Shown one piece after another: positions 52,051 to 60,076 of a stretch of DNA of 64,000 bases. The translations under genes and the position numbers were made by a program. The DNA comes from Bacteroidota bacterium (GTDB lineage Bacteria > Bacteroidota > Bacteroidia > AKYH767-A > OLB10). Location: the NCBI GenBank assembly GCA_016717725.1, contig JADKFA010000015.1:21831-85830 (forward strand), read 5' to 3'. The notes below the pieces were generated by a model. The model saw only the letters and a program-made list of their open reading frames with translations. It made no database searches and was not told the DNA's origin. Numbering within the stretch: the first letter of the stretch is position 1; each line of letters begins with the position of its first letter.

Positions 52051-52176
52051 CTAATTGCACTTGTATTTCATTATTTTTCCTTGCATTTTATCCTTTTCGT
52101 TTACCAAAGAAACTATATAAACTCCTGATGCAATTTTATTCATTATTATTTCCCCCGCAAAATACCCACCACTTAA
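52051..52176 (-). pseudogene. Remnant of a T9SS C-terminal sorting tail
   Basis: A short minus-strand frame of 42 codons with a stop just upstream (TAA at 52179-52177). It reads LSGGYFAGEIIM then NKIASGVYIVSLVNEKDKM and ends in a Lys-rich tail with stop. This matches the end of type A sorting domains (ASGVYIV...KI). The rest of the parental gene is gone. Confidence 0.7.
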
Positions 52177-52210
52177 TTAATTCTTTCAATTTTATATAAA
52201 TTAATGACAT

Positions 52211-52285
52211 AAAAAAAGCCTCCCGACTAGGAGGCTTTTCAATATTTTGATTAACGATTAATGCTTGTGAGTTGCATCGCCTTTG
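52211..52285 (-). repeat. Duplicate of a gene 3' end plus terminator
   Basis: Over about 75 bp this matches 52663-52736 at more than 85% identity. It includes a terminator hairpin (GCCTCC/GGAGGC with T/A tracts), the shared words ATTTTGATTAACGATTAATG, and the last eight codons (KGDATHKH plus stop) of the Cys-rich gene downstream. It then ends abruptly. Confidence 0.8.
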
Positions 52286-52315
52286 CGAGATAATTTATCG
52301 ACTTAAAACTTTGCG

Positions 52316-52358
52316 TCCCGATAGCGTTCGACAGAGCTCTCGCCGAAGTCTATCGGGA
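52316..52358. repeat. Split REP palindrome with insertion
   Basis: The CCCGATAG half and the CTATCGGGA half of the window-wide REP are separated by about 25 bp that are themselves partly palindromic (TTCGACAGAGCTCTCGCCGAA region). Flanked by repeated CTTTGCG/GCGCCTTAGCGAG words through 52440. Confidence 0.7.
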
Positions 52359-52662
52359 TTGCGCCTTAGCGAGAAAAATTAGCGAAGAGAACCTTTGCGG
52401 CTTTGCGCCTTAGCGAGAAAAATTAGCGAAGAGAATTTGGCAAAGAGAAAAGATGTATTCGAATTCAATTAGATTTTAGAAAACCTATAGTTCAAGCCTC
52501 TCCCTAGCCCTCTCCAGGGGAGAGGGAATTAAAAAATTACTATAATCAGATAAATTTGTATTTAACCATTGAAATCATTACAAGAAAATTTAGCGAAAAA
52601 AAAACGATTGCACTTTTTTACCTAAGATTAATTCTATCTATGTTCAATTAAAAATTGAGTAT

Positions 52663-52691
52663 AAAAAAAACCTCCCGTTTAGGAGGCTTTT
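52663..52691 (-). terminator. Intrinsic terminator of the Cys-rich gene
   Basis: Hairpin CCTCC-CGTTTA-GGAGG with A- and T-tracts; on the minus strand it ends in a run of T. It sits about 20 bp past the stop at 52710. Confidence 0.8.
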
Positions 52692-52709
52692 AAATATTTT
52701 GATTAACGA

Positions 52710-53018
52710 TTAATGCTTGTGAGTTGCATCGCCTTTCTCTTCTGCTTTCGCATCGGTGTGACCACCTTTTTGACAGCAAGAAGATTTTCCAGCAGCAGAC
52801 TTTTCGCCCTTTTCTTTATCAGAGCAAGCTTTAGCATCTTTTGATTTCTTAGAGCAACAAGAAGCTGCAGGTTTTGCAGCTGGCTTTTCTTTTGCAATTT
52901 CGCTTTGTTGAACATCAGTTGCAACAGCTGCTTTTTCAGATTGAACTGCAGTTTGTGCAAGAGCAGAGCTAAATGAACATACGGTCACAAAAGCGGCTGC
53001 AAGTAGGAATTTTTTCAT
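52710..53018 (-). CDS. Small secreted Cys/Lys-rich protein
   Basis: 102 aa from ATG 53018. Signal peptide 1-21 (KKFLLAAAFVTVCSFSS, cleavage after ALAQ). The mature part is low-complexity Ala/Lys/Glu-rich with two CC pairs (ASCCSKK, SSCCQKGG), a lone Cys, and a His at the C-terminal KGDATHKH. It may bind metal; no family recognised. The longer in-frame start at 53051 lacks a signal-peptide-first layout. Confidence 0.7.
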   Translation of the reverse strand: MKKFLLAAAFVTVCSFSSALAQTAVQSEKAAVATDVQQSEIAKEKPAAKPAASCCSKKSKDAKACSDKEKGEKSAAGKSSCCQKGGHTDAKAEEKGDATHKH

Positions 53019-53152
53019 ATTTATTTTTGGATTATGTTTTTCTATACGCAATGATACGGCTTTTAGATACTATTTATTGCATTTTATGAAAGATTTTATG
53101 CAGTTCCGCTATAAAATTCATAAAATAAACAGAACATCTCTACATTTGGAGC

Positions 53153-54394
53153 ATGACAACGAGGGAAAATATTCGAATCGCCATTTCCGCTATTCGAGGT
53201 CAAATGCTTAGAACCGTTTTAACTATCCTCATAATAGCTTTCGGAATTATGGCTTTGGTGGGCATTTTAACCTCTATAGATGCTCTGAAAGGATCCATCA
53301 GCAGTAGCTTCTCAAGCATGGGGTCTAATTCATTTACCATTCGCAATTCGGGGATGAATATCCACATGGGTGGTAAATCGAAAAGGGCCAAAAGACATCG
53401 TAAAATAACTTATTATCAAGCACTTGAGTTTTCAGAACGTTTTAAATACCCTTCTCAAATTTCGGTTTCCACCATGGCGGATCAAATTGGGGTTATTAAA
53501 TATGAAAGTACGAAGTCGAACCCTAACATCACCGTGATGGGTGTTGATGCTAATTACCTCGACGTTTCTGGTTATACCTTGGCAACGGGAAGAAATTTAA
53601 CGGGACATGATTTAGAGGAAGGATTGCATGTTTGCTTATTGGGAAAGGAACTCGTCGACAAACTATTTATCGCGAATTCTATCGACAATCCTATCGACAA
53701 AATAGTGAGTGTAGGTCCGGCCAAATACAGAGTGGTTGGGACACTTGGTGAAAAAGGCTCCAGCATGGGATTTGGAGGCGATAAAGTTTGTTTAATTCCG
53801 CTTTCCAATGCAAAACAGGATTACGGCTCTGAGTACTCCACCTACTCCATCACGGTAAAGCTCAACCAGATTACCGACTTAGAACCAGCAATAGGAGAAG
53901 CCACCAGCATGATGCGGAATGTGCGTAAAGATCGAATCGGTCAAGAAGATAGTTTTGAAATTACGCAGAGTGATAGTCTGGCCGGAATGGTGATTGATTC
54001 GATGAGTACGGTTACTTTGTCGGCTACTATTATAGGTATCATTACGCTCTTAGGCGCTTCCATTGGACTGATGAATATTATGCTGGTGAGTGTGACTGAA
54101 AGAACGAGAGAAATTGGAATTAGAAAATCATTAGGTGCTACTCGAAAAACCATCCGAAAACAATTTTTAACGGAAGCCATTGTAATTTGTCAGTTAGGTG
54201 GAATAACGGGAGTTATTTTAGGTGTTCTCATCGGAAACTTAATTTCTATGGCGGTGGGAGGAGCATTTATTATTCCGTGGGATTGGATTGCATTAGGTTT
54301 TAGTGTTTGCTTTGTTGTGGGATTAGCTGCAGGAATTTATCCGGCGATTAAAGCATCGAACCTCGACCCAATTGAGGCGTTGCGTTATGAGTAA
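53153..54394 (+). CDS. ABC transporter permease (MacB/FtsX type)
   Basis: 413 aa. N-terminal membrane segment (VLTILIIAFGIMALVGIL, about 20-40), a large periplasmic MacB_PCD-like domain, and three C-terminal segments (about 285-305, 335-355 and 375-395) forming the FtsX-like core (VTERTREIGIRKSLGAT). No ABC ATPase gene is adjacent. It likely exports a lipoprotein or peptide, or acts as a lipid mechanotransmitter. Confidence 0.9.
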   Translation: MTTRENIRIAISAIRGQMLRTVLTILIIAFGIMALVGILTSIDALKGSISSSFSSMGSNSFTIRNSGMNIHMGGKSKRAKRHRKITYYQALEFSERFKYPSQISVSTMADQIGVIKYESTKSNPNITVMGVDANYLDVSGYTLATGRNLTGHDLEEGLHVCLLGKELVDKLFIANSIDNPIDKIVSVGPAKYRVVGTLGEKGSSMGFGGDKVCLIPLSNAKQDYGSEYSTYSITVKLNQITDLEPAIGEATSMMRNVRKDRIGQEDSFEITQSDSLAGMVIDSMSTVTLSATIIGIITLLGASIGLMNIMLVSVTERTREIGIRKSLGATRKTIRKQFLTEAIVICQLGGITGVILGVLIGNLISMAVGGAFIIPWDWIALGFSVCFVVGLAAGIYPAIKASNLDPIEALRYE

Positions 54395-54696
54395 TTTGTA
54401 GGTTACTTATTTAGCTTACTTGGAGCGATTGCTCGGGAAGAAACGTCGCAGGCTTCGCAAGAAATTTTGCGAAGCTTTTTAAACTCAGATTGCAAATTTA
54501 ACGCAGCGAACGCCACGAAGCCGCTGCGGACGCTGCGTTTAAGTCAAAAATACTTTTCATTAGAAAATCACTTCGCTACTGAATAATTCCTGAAGCTAGA
54601 AGCTAGAAGCTATAAGTCAGAAACAATTCGAAACCAATGACTTATAGGCAAACAAAAACTTGATTGCTAAAAACGCGCATTAACTCGAGAAAAAGG
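54395..54696. other. Intergenic region with GC-rich repeat words
   Basis: About 300 bp with GCTTCGCAAGAAATTTTGCGAAGC (inverted words around 54450-54475), CGCTGCGGACGCTGCG (54521-54536), and tandem AGCTAGAAGCTA words (54593-54615). No gene seen; the rpsF promoter begins at its right edge. Confidence 0.6.
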
Positions 54697-54726
54697 TTGC
54701 CGAAGTAACTGAATTTAGTATCTTTG
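54697..54726 (+). promoter_or_regulatory. Bacteroidota-type promoter of rpsF operon
   Basis: TTG (54697-54699), 19-bp spacer, TATCTTTG (54719-54726), an exact match to the consensus. It leaves a leader of about 25 nt before the rpsF ATG. A short hairpin CCTTAAAAAAGG lies in that leader. Confidence 0.8.
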
Positions 54727-54758
54727 CAGTCCTTAAAAAAGGAAAAAAACCAGTTATA

Positions 54759-55118
54759 ATGAAAAAAAATTATGAAACCGTAATCGTCCTTACTCCGGTA
54801 TTACTGCAGGAGCAAGTTGATGAAGCGGTTGCTAAACATCGTAAATTCCTCACCGACAGCGGTGCCATAATTGTTCATGAGAACAATTGGGGATTACGCA
54901 AACTGGCTTACCCGATTCAAAAGAAGAACACAGGGTTCTACTTTTTATTTGAGTTCCAAGCTGAACCTACGTTAGTAGCAAAGTTGGAAGTTGAGTACAA
55001 ACGGGATGAGCGTATTATGCGTTTTCTTACAATTGCTCTAGACAAGCATGCCGTTGGTTACAACGAGAGAAAACGTAAAAACGCAACCCAAAAGAAACAA
55101 GAAGAAGCAGTATCTTAA
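54759..55118 (+). CDS. rpsF: 30S ribosomal protein bS6
   Basis: 119 aa. N-terminal ETVIVLTPVLLQEQVDEAV, then the KLAYPIQKKNTGFYFLF core. Binds bS18 on the platform of the 30S subunit. Clear operon with rpsR (13 bp) and rplI. Confidence 0.97.
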   Translation: MKKNYETVIVLTPVLLQEQVDEAVAKHRKFLTDSGAIIVHENNWGLRKLAYPIQKKNTGFYFLFEFQAEPTLVAKLEVEYKRDERIMRFLTIALDKHAVGYNERKRKNATQKKQEEAVS

Positions 55119-55131
55119 AAAAAACCTAAAC

Positions 55132-55410
55132 ATGTCGACACATTCAAACGCTAGCGGAAACATCCGCTTTCTAAATCCACCGGCAGTGGAGGTAAACAAA
55201 AAGAAATACTGCCGCTTCAAGAAAATGGGCATCAAGTACATTGACTACAAGGATGCAACATTTTTAACTAAATTCGTAAATGAGCAAGGGAAATTACTTC
55301 CCCGCCGCCTTACTGGTACTTCTTTGAAGTTCCAACGTAAAGTGGGTCAAGCTGTAAAGCGTGCACGTCACCTGAGCTTGATGCCGTATGTAACTGATCT
55401 TTTAAAATAA
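55132..55410 (+). CDS. rpsR: 30S ribosomal protein bS18
   Basis: 92 aa from ATG 55132 (STHSNASGNIRFLNPP). The frame extends further upstream but that part runs over the end of rpsF. Typical core: KYCRFKKMGIKYIDYKD and LTGTSLKFQRKVGQAVKRAR. Assembles with bS6. Confidence 0.96.
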   Translation: MSTHSNASGNIRFLNPPAVEVNKKKYCRFKKMGIKYIDYKDATFLTKFVNEQGKLLPRRLTGTSLKFQRKVGQAVKRARHLSLMPYVTDLLK

Positions 55411-55418
55411 GCTGAACC

Positions 55419-55865
55419 ATGGAAATAATTCTCAAACAAGACATTAAGAACCTTGGTTACACTGACGATATCGTAAAAGTTCGTAACGGGTACGGTCGTA
55501 ATTACTTAATTCCAAACGGACTTGCTGTAATTGCCAACGAAACAAATCGCAAAGTACATGCTGAAGTAGTTAAGCAACGTGCTCACAAATTCAACAAGCT
55601 CCGCATGGATGCTGATAAATTAGCAGCTGCATTAGCAAGTGTTACACTTTCTATTGGTGCTAAGGTGGGTGAAAACGGAAAACTATTCGGTTCCATTACT
55701 TCACAGCAGATTGTAGATAAACTCAAAAACATGGGTTATGAAATCGACAAGAAGAACGTAGTAATGCCAACAGATCACATTAAACAAACCGGCACTTACA
55801 CTGCTGAAATTATCATTCTTCGCGACATTCGTGCGAAGTTAAACTTCGACGTTGTTGAAGGGTAA
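55419..55865 (+). CDS. rplI: 50S ribosomal protein bL9
   Basis: 148 aa. N-terminal MEIILKQDIKNLGYTDDIV and the VRNGYGRNYLIPNGLA core; long connecting helix. Binds 23S rRNA near L1. Closed by a strong terminator at 55885. Confidence 0.97.
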   Translation: MEIILKQDIKNLGYTDDIVKVRNGYGRNYLIPNGLAVIANETNRKVHAEVVKQRAHKFNKLRMDADKLAAALASVTLSIGAKVGENGKLFGSITSQQIVDKLKNMGYEIDKKNVVMPTDHIKQTGTYTAEIIILRDIRAKLNFDVVEG

Positions 55866-55884
55866 TCGATGATAAATTAAAATG

Positions 55885-55917
55885 AAGAAGGCAGAGGAGT
55901 TCTCTGCCTTCTTTGTT
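55885..55917 (+). terminator. Intrinsic terminator after rplI
   Basis: Stem AAGAAGGCAGAG / CTCTGCCTTCTT, 5-base loop, TTTGTTAAA following. Confidence 0.9.
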
Positions 55918-55957
55918 AAAAGTAATTTCAAATCAACAAACATAAAATTTACTTCGT

Positions 55958-56518
55958 ATGGCAAATACAGGAGATGTATCAGTAGGAACCGTTTTACGAT
56001 TTAACGGTGAACTTTGTCAAGTAGTAGAATGGCAACATCGCACACCGGGAAACTTACGCGCCTTCTACCAAGGTAAAATGCGTAATCTTAAAACTGGCAA
56101 AACACTTGAAAATCGTTTTCGCTCAGGTGAAGAAGTTGAAATTGCAAGAGTGGATTATAAAACCATGGAATACCTTTACAGCGACGGTGAAAATCTGATC
56201 TGCATGGACCATGAAACGTATGAGCAAGTTCCCGTTCCACAAGAATTATTTGGAAACTCTTTCAAGTTTTTAAAAGAAGGTATGGAAGTGAAAGTATCGT
56301 TCGAAGCCGATGAAGTGATTTTAGCTGAACCGCCCACCTTTGTTGAGTTGGCGATCTCCTATTGCGAGCCTGGATTAAAAGGCGACACTGCAACCAACAC
56401 CTTAAAGCCTGCAACGCTTGAAAACGGCGCTGTAGTGAACGTTCCCCTCTTCGTGAATGATACCGACAGAGTGAAGGTTGATACGCGCACTGGAGAGTAC
56501 GTAGAGCGTGTGAAGTAG
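55958..56518 (+). CDS. efp: Translation elongation factor P
   Basis: 186 aa, three beta-domains. It relieves ribosome stalling at polyproline. The tip loop of domain I reads PGNLRAF (Asn32 where E. coli has the modified Lys34 of PGKGQAF, with Arg34 close by). I recall this PGNLRAF form from Sphingobacteriia/Chitinophagia. No EarP, EpmA or YmfI homologue is in the window, so a modification pathway is not evident. Followed by a hairpin terminator. Confidence 0.95.
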   Translation: MANTGDVSVGTVLRFNGELCQVVEWQHRTPGNLRAFYQGKMRNLKTGKTLENRFRSGEEVEIARVDYKTMEYLYSDGENLICMDHETYEQVPVPQELFGNSFKFLKEGMEVKVSFEADEVILAEPPTFVELAISYCEPGLKGDTATNTLKPATLENGAVVNVPLFVNDTDRVKVDTRTGEYVERVK

Positions 56519-56618
56519 TCCGGATGAGAAATCGTAAAAACGATTACCAAACGAGGCTGAGCCAAAATGTAGAAATCGTAAAAACGATTATACAACAGAA
56601 TTAAACAACAAAACCCTT

Positions 56619-56657
56619 ATCCGCATTAGCATAGTTATGTTAATGCGGATTTTTTTA
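56619..56657 (+). terminator. Intrinsic terminator after efp
   Basis: Stem ATCCGCATTA / TAATGCGGAT with a 12-base loop, then seven T. The segment between efp and this terminator holds two direct copies of AAATCGTAAAAACGATTA. Confidence 0.88.
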
Positions 56658-56756
56658 TTGATATCGTTTGGCAATGATTTGCGAGATCGATCATGTAGAG
56701 AGAAATTGTGTTGCGAAACAATTTAATATGATTTGAAATGATGGAAATGATTTGCG

Positions 56757-57065
56757 ACCATCTATTAAGATGCGACCCCTACAGGGTCGGGTTACGGATG
56801 AAATAATTATTCTATTAAGATGCGACCCCGCTGGGGTCGGATTACGAATGAAAAATATTTATTCTATTAAGATGCGACACCGCTGGGGTTGGATTACGAA
56901 ATGAAAATATTTATTCTATTAAGATGCGACCCCGCTGGGGTCGGATTACAAATGAAAAATATTTATTCTATTAAGATGCGACCCCGCTGGGGTCGGATTA
57001 CAAATGAAAAATATTTATTCTATTAAGATGCGACCCCGCTGGGGTCGGATTACGAATGAAAAATG
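56757..57065. repeat. Tandem GACCCCGCTGGGGTC repeat array
   Basis: Six copies of a 50-53-bp unit: TCTATTAAGATGCGAC, a hairpin GACCCC-GCT-GGGGTC, then GGATTACAAATGAAAA. Copy starts near 56762, 56812, 56863, 56915, 56968 and 57020. Copies 2, 4, 5 and 6 carry the exact hairpin; copy 1 has CTACA in the loop with GACCC/GGGTC, and copy 3 is degenerate. No spacers vary, so this is not CRISPR. Confidence 0.9.
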
Positions 57066-57146
57066 ATTTAACAATTAGATTAAATTGGATTTTGGAATGA
57101 CAAAGGCTGTATCCATGAAATTGGTACATCCAATTTAAAATCTAAA

Positions 57147-57539
57147 TTATTTTAATCGAATCAAAACACCTTTACGCTTGACAACGTTTTTGTAATCCCA
57201 TTGGATATCTTTTGCTTTGCGAAGCCACGATTTTAGGTCTTTTAATTTGATTTCATTAATGGAGGTATAAAGCATCGAAGCGTCTTTGAATTTGCCCGAG
57301 CCAGGCTGCAATTTATCATCCTCAAAACTAGCACCACTCCAAAAGAGCAAACGAATTCCACCCTTCAATTTACTGTAGCCCACAACTGGATTTTCTTCCA
57401 AGAACCAAACCGGATGCGCATGCCAAATTTTGCTTTCTGCCTCGGGCAAGTATTGATTGATGATTCCTTCTAAGGTGATGCAGATTTCCTGCTCCTCTTT
57501 TGCAAGTGATGCATTGTACGCTTCAATGGTTGATTTCAT
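57147..57539 (-). CDS. DUF1801-family protein
   Basis: 130 aa, resembling the YdhG/DUF1801 group. Core: ESKIWHAHPVWFLEENPVVGYSK and GIRLLFWSGASFED. C-terminal KKGVLIRLK-like. Function unknown; small cytosolic protein. It sits between two repeat arrays. Confidence 0.8.
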   Translation of the reverse strand: MKSTIEAYNASLAKEEQEICITLEGIINQYLPEAESKIWHAHPVWFLEENPVVGYSKLKGGIRLLFWSGASFEDDKLQPGSGKFKDASMLYTSINEIKLKDLKSWLRKAKDIQWDYKNVVKRKGVLIRLK

Positions 57540-57671
57540 TTCTATGATAAGCTATAGTTAGAAATGTGAAGTTAAATAAAAAATTGAACACAGAAATACT
57601 AAAGATCTGAGCTGAAAAAAGATGTATTCAAATCCATTTATAAGCATGTTGAATCGGATAAAAGATGGGTT

Positions 57672-58042
57672 GAATGGGTTAAAACCCATTCGAATTGATC
57701 ATCAAAAATTAAAATCGAAATATCAATTGGAATCAGATTAAAACCCATCTGAATTGATCATCAAAAATTAAAATCGAAATATCAATTGGAATCAGATTAA
57801 AACCCATTCGAATTGATCATCAAAAATTAAATCGAAATATCAATTGGAATCAGATTAAAACCCATTCGAATTAATTATAAAAAATTAAAATCAAAAAATC
57901 AATTAAAAATAGATTAAAACCCATTCGAATTAATCATCAAAAATTAAAATCGAAATATCAATTGGAATCAGATTAAAATCTATCCCAATAGTTTGAATAA
58001 AATTATAATATCAATTGGAATGGGTTTAAACCCATTCCAATT
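57672..58042. repeat. 59-bp tandem repeats and REP palindrome of the adjacent Y1 transposase
   Basis: Six units of 58-59 bp (starts near 57678, 57738, 57797, 57855, 57913 and 57972) with TTAAAACCCATTCGAATT and TCAATTGGAATCAG words. The array opens with a palindrome GAATGGGTT-AA-AACCCATTC (57672-57691). It closes with a 30-bp perfect palindrome (58013-58042; left arm AATTGGAATGGGTTT), whose right end reaches into the stop codon of the transposase. A typical REP-RAYT arrangement. Confidence 0.85.
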
Positions 58043-58479
58043 TAGGAAGAATATTTTTCAAAACCATGTTTGACAATTAAATCATCCTCCTCCTCTTGAA
58101 ATGTTTTCTTCCGATGATGTTCCTCTTGATTCTTAATATAATTCCTCACTCTTTCAATACTGGATTCCGATACCGATACAGCATAGTATTCATCTTGCCA
58201 TTCAAATTTGTATTTGGTGAGTCCATGTTTATTAATCCAAAATGACGATTCACCTTTGATTAATTTCATGACATCCATAATGGTTTGATCCATTATTAAT
58301 GAAACCAAGCAATGACAATGGTCGGAATAGCCATTCACAAAATCGATGAAGATTCCTTTCTTTTTGGCATTATCGTGCATGTGAGTCCAGACTTTCAATC
58401 TTAATTCTTTTGAATCTAAATAAGGAACTCGGTTTTTTGTACTCCACACAAAATGGATGTAAACTTTTATAAAGGGCAT
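58042..58479 (-). mobile_element. REP-associated / IS200-like Y1 transposase
   Basis: 145 aa, IS200/IS605 family length. HUH motif His54-x-His56 in SDHCHCLVSL, catalytic Tyr114 in ERVRNYIKNQ, and DEYYAVSVSESSI in between. Acts on single-stranded hairpins at element ends. It appears intact. The REP array is on its 3' side (left on the map) with no tnpB accessory gene. Alone with palindromes in an accessory region: a domesticated RAYT or a solitary IS200. Confidence 0.88.
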
Positions 58480-58720
58480 CTATTTAAAATTTATTATTTG
58501 TATAAAGTTATTTAGTTTGCAAGTAAATTCTTTGAAATTATCTTTAGAACTACTTAAACTTGGTTACTAAAAAAATGGACTCAAGGAAACCAGTACAAAA
58601 TTATTTAAATTTTCAATACAACCGTTTTGTGAAAATAAGGGGATTTATAATTGCATTTTAAGCGTTTGCTGCAAATAAGGGAATTTATATTTGCACTTAA
58701 AGCAATTACTGAAAATAAAA

Positions 58721-59035
58721 TCAGCTAAAGGGCTCTGCTTTCGGAGATGGAATAGATTGAATGAGACGAAATAATTGCTCTGTATCCGCTACATCGGTCA
58801 TATAAAATTTGCCATCAGCCGACTGCATTTTCAGTTGACTACAATTTGTAGCCAACTGGCTACCTTCCGCCTTAAGTCTAGTTTTTAAAACACTCCAATA
58901 TTTTCTTGGATTAGGACTATCTGTAAGGATAGCAACCACATCAACAATGGATATAAACCATTTCTCTTCCTATTCATTCCATACTGAACGAACTTGCTTT
59001 TCTTCGAATAATTTAATAGCAGTGTCTTTGGACAT
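58721..59035 (-). pseudogene. Bro-N domain (prophage antirepressor-like) remnant
   Basis: The frame from ATG 59035 reads SKDTAIKLFEEKQVRSVWN, meets an in-frame TAG at 58972-58970, then continues EEKWFISIVDVVAILTDS and a Bro-N core NPRKYWSVLKTRLK, to DVADTEQLFRLIQSIPSPKAEPFS where it stops early at 58721. Bro-N proteins usually go on (SPKAEPFK followed by LWLAKVG, from memory). So it has both a premature stop and a truncated C-terminus. Leftover of a phage or mobile element. Confidence 0.8.
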
Positions 59036-59394
59036 ATGTAGTTAACTAAACGTTCACAATAATTTTATTTTTTATTCCCCCAAGTCGTAAAGTTAGTAAA
59101 CCAAATGATCGCTTGGATATCTAAGTAGGTCGTGTAGTTTTGAACTAATGTTTTTTTCTAATCCTTGTTCCTTATAAATCTCTCGACACTGGAAATCTTT
59201 ATTTTCTTATCTAAAGCGATGTTGTTCACGAACCGTGAACAAGCAAATAAATTGAACAAACAATAAAATAAGCAAGTGATTCCGATCAATTAAATCGTAA
59301 TCAATTATTTATATTAATCCTCAAACAATAATAAGCTCATTTTATACTGAAGCTAAATCTCATAATTCTTAGAATAGAGTTTTGCCACCACCAC
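59036..59394. other. Intergenic region with 9-bp palindrome
   Basis: 359 bp upstream of the Bro-N remnant. It holds the TTGTTCACG palindrome and an AAACGTTCAC half site. No gene seen. Confidence 0.5.
59222..59242. promoter_or_regulatory. Perfect palindrome TTGTTCACG-aac-CGTGAACAA, candidate operator
   Basis: Nine-base arms with a 3-base centre; a related half site (CGTTCAC) lies about 170 bp closer to the Bro-N remnant. This is the size and symmetry of a dimeric repressor site. Binding protein unknown. Confidence 0.4.
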
Positions 59395-59985
59395 CTAATC
59401 AAAGTACGAATAATAATACCAATGCTCCTTTACCTTGATCCATTTGATGATGGGACTACCGTTGGGTGCTACTTTAGGTGTTGCTAATTGGAGGCTATCG
59501 GTGTACGTTAGACCGTATCCATAACCTAAATTATAATACAAACTGAAATGATAATTTCCTTTGCCATACTCCATGGATGAAATACTCATATTCTCCATAT
59601 TGGTAAGCAAGGTGCTATCCTCTCCGTTCTTTTGAAAGTACTGCACAAAATTCAATAATTCCTTTTCATTCTCCTCTACAAAACTGGTAACCTCATATTC
59701 CCTTTTGATGGATGAATTGAAATACAAAACAAGTACATTAACAACAATAAATCCGAAAGTATAAAAAGGTTTCATCTTGAGTCGACGACCCATGGCCGGC
59801 GCTAATAAAAGAAATAAAACAAAAAATAATAAAAACACAATAGGAAATAGATAATGATATTCAAACGGTATATTTTGTCTTAAGGAAAAACCAAACAAAA
59901 CCATGATGTATAAAATTAGAAGGGGCGAGAAAATGAGAAGGGTTTTTAAAGAAAATTTCTCGGTGGGGTTAGGGGGATTTTTCAT
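59395..59985 (-). CDS. Hypothetical membrane protein
   Basis: 196 aa. Three hydrophobic segments near the N-terminus (about 13-33, 44-64, 75-92, LIFSPLLILYIMVLFGF and following) and a hydrophilic C-terminal half ending YYYSYFD. I do not recognise it. It may be the first gene of the accessory block near hsdR, separated by 91 bp. Confidence 0.6.
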   Translation of the reverse strand: MKNPPNPTEKFSLKTLLIFSPLLILYIMVLFGFSLRQNIPFEYHYLFPIVFLLFFVLFLLLAPAMGRRLKMKPFYTFGFIVVNVLVLYFNSSIKREYEVTSFVEENEKELLNFVQYFQKNGEDSTLLTNMENMSISSMEYGKGNYHFSLYYNLGYGYGLTYTDSLQLATPKVAPNGSPIIKWIKVKEHWYYYSYFD

Positions 59986-60076
59986 GGGATGATGGTTTGA
60001 GGAATTAATTCAAATTACTTTTCTATATCGACCTCTTATTTTGCTAAAGTACACTTATTTAAATAAATTAATAAAA

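Noticed and set aside
54727..54758. bS6-bS18 autoregulatory leader RNA before rpsF
   Set aside because: The leader is only about 25-30 nt and holds only a 4-bp hairpin; too short for the known leader class.
56757..57065. Possible CRISPR array
   Set aside because: The whole 50-53-bp unit is conserved with no unique spacers, and no cas gene is in the window.
57672..58042. Possible CRISPR array
   Set aside because: The 59-bp units are near-identical throughout and end in a palindrome by a Y1 transposase.
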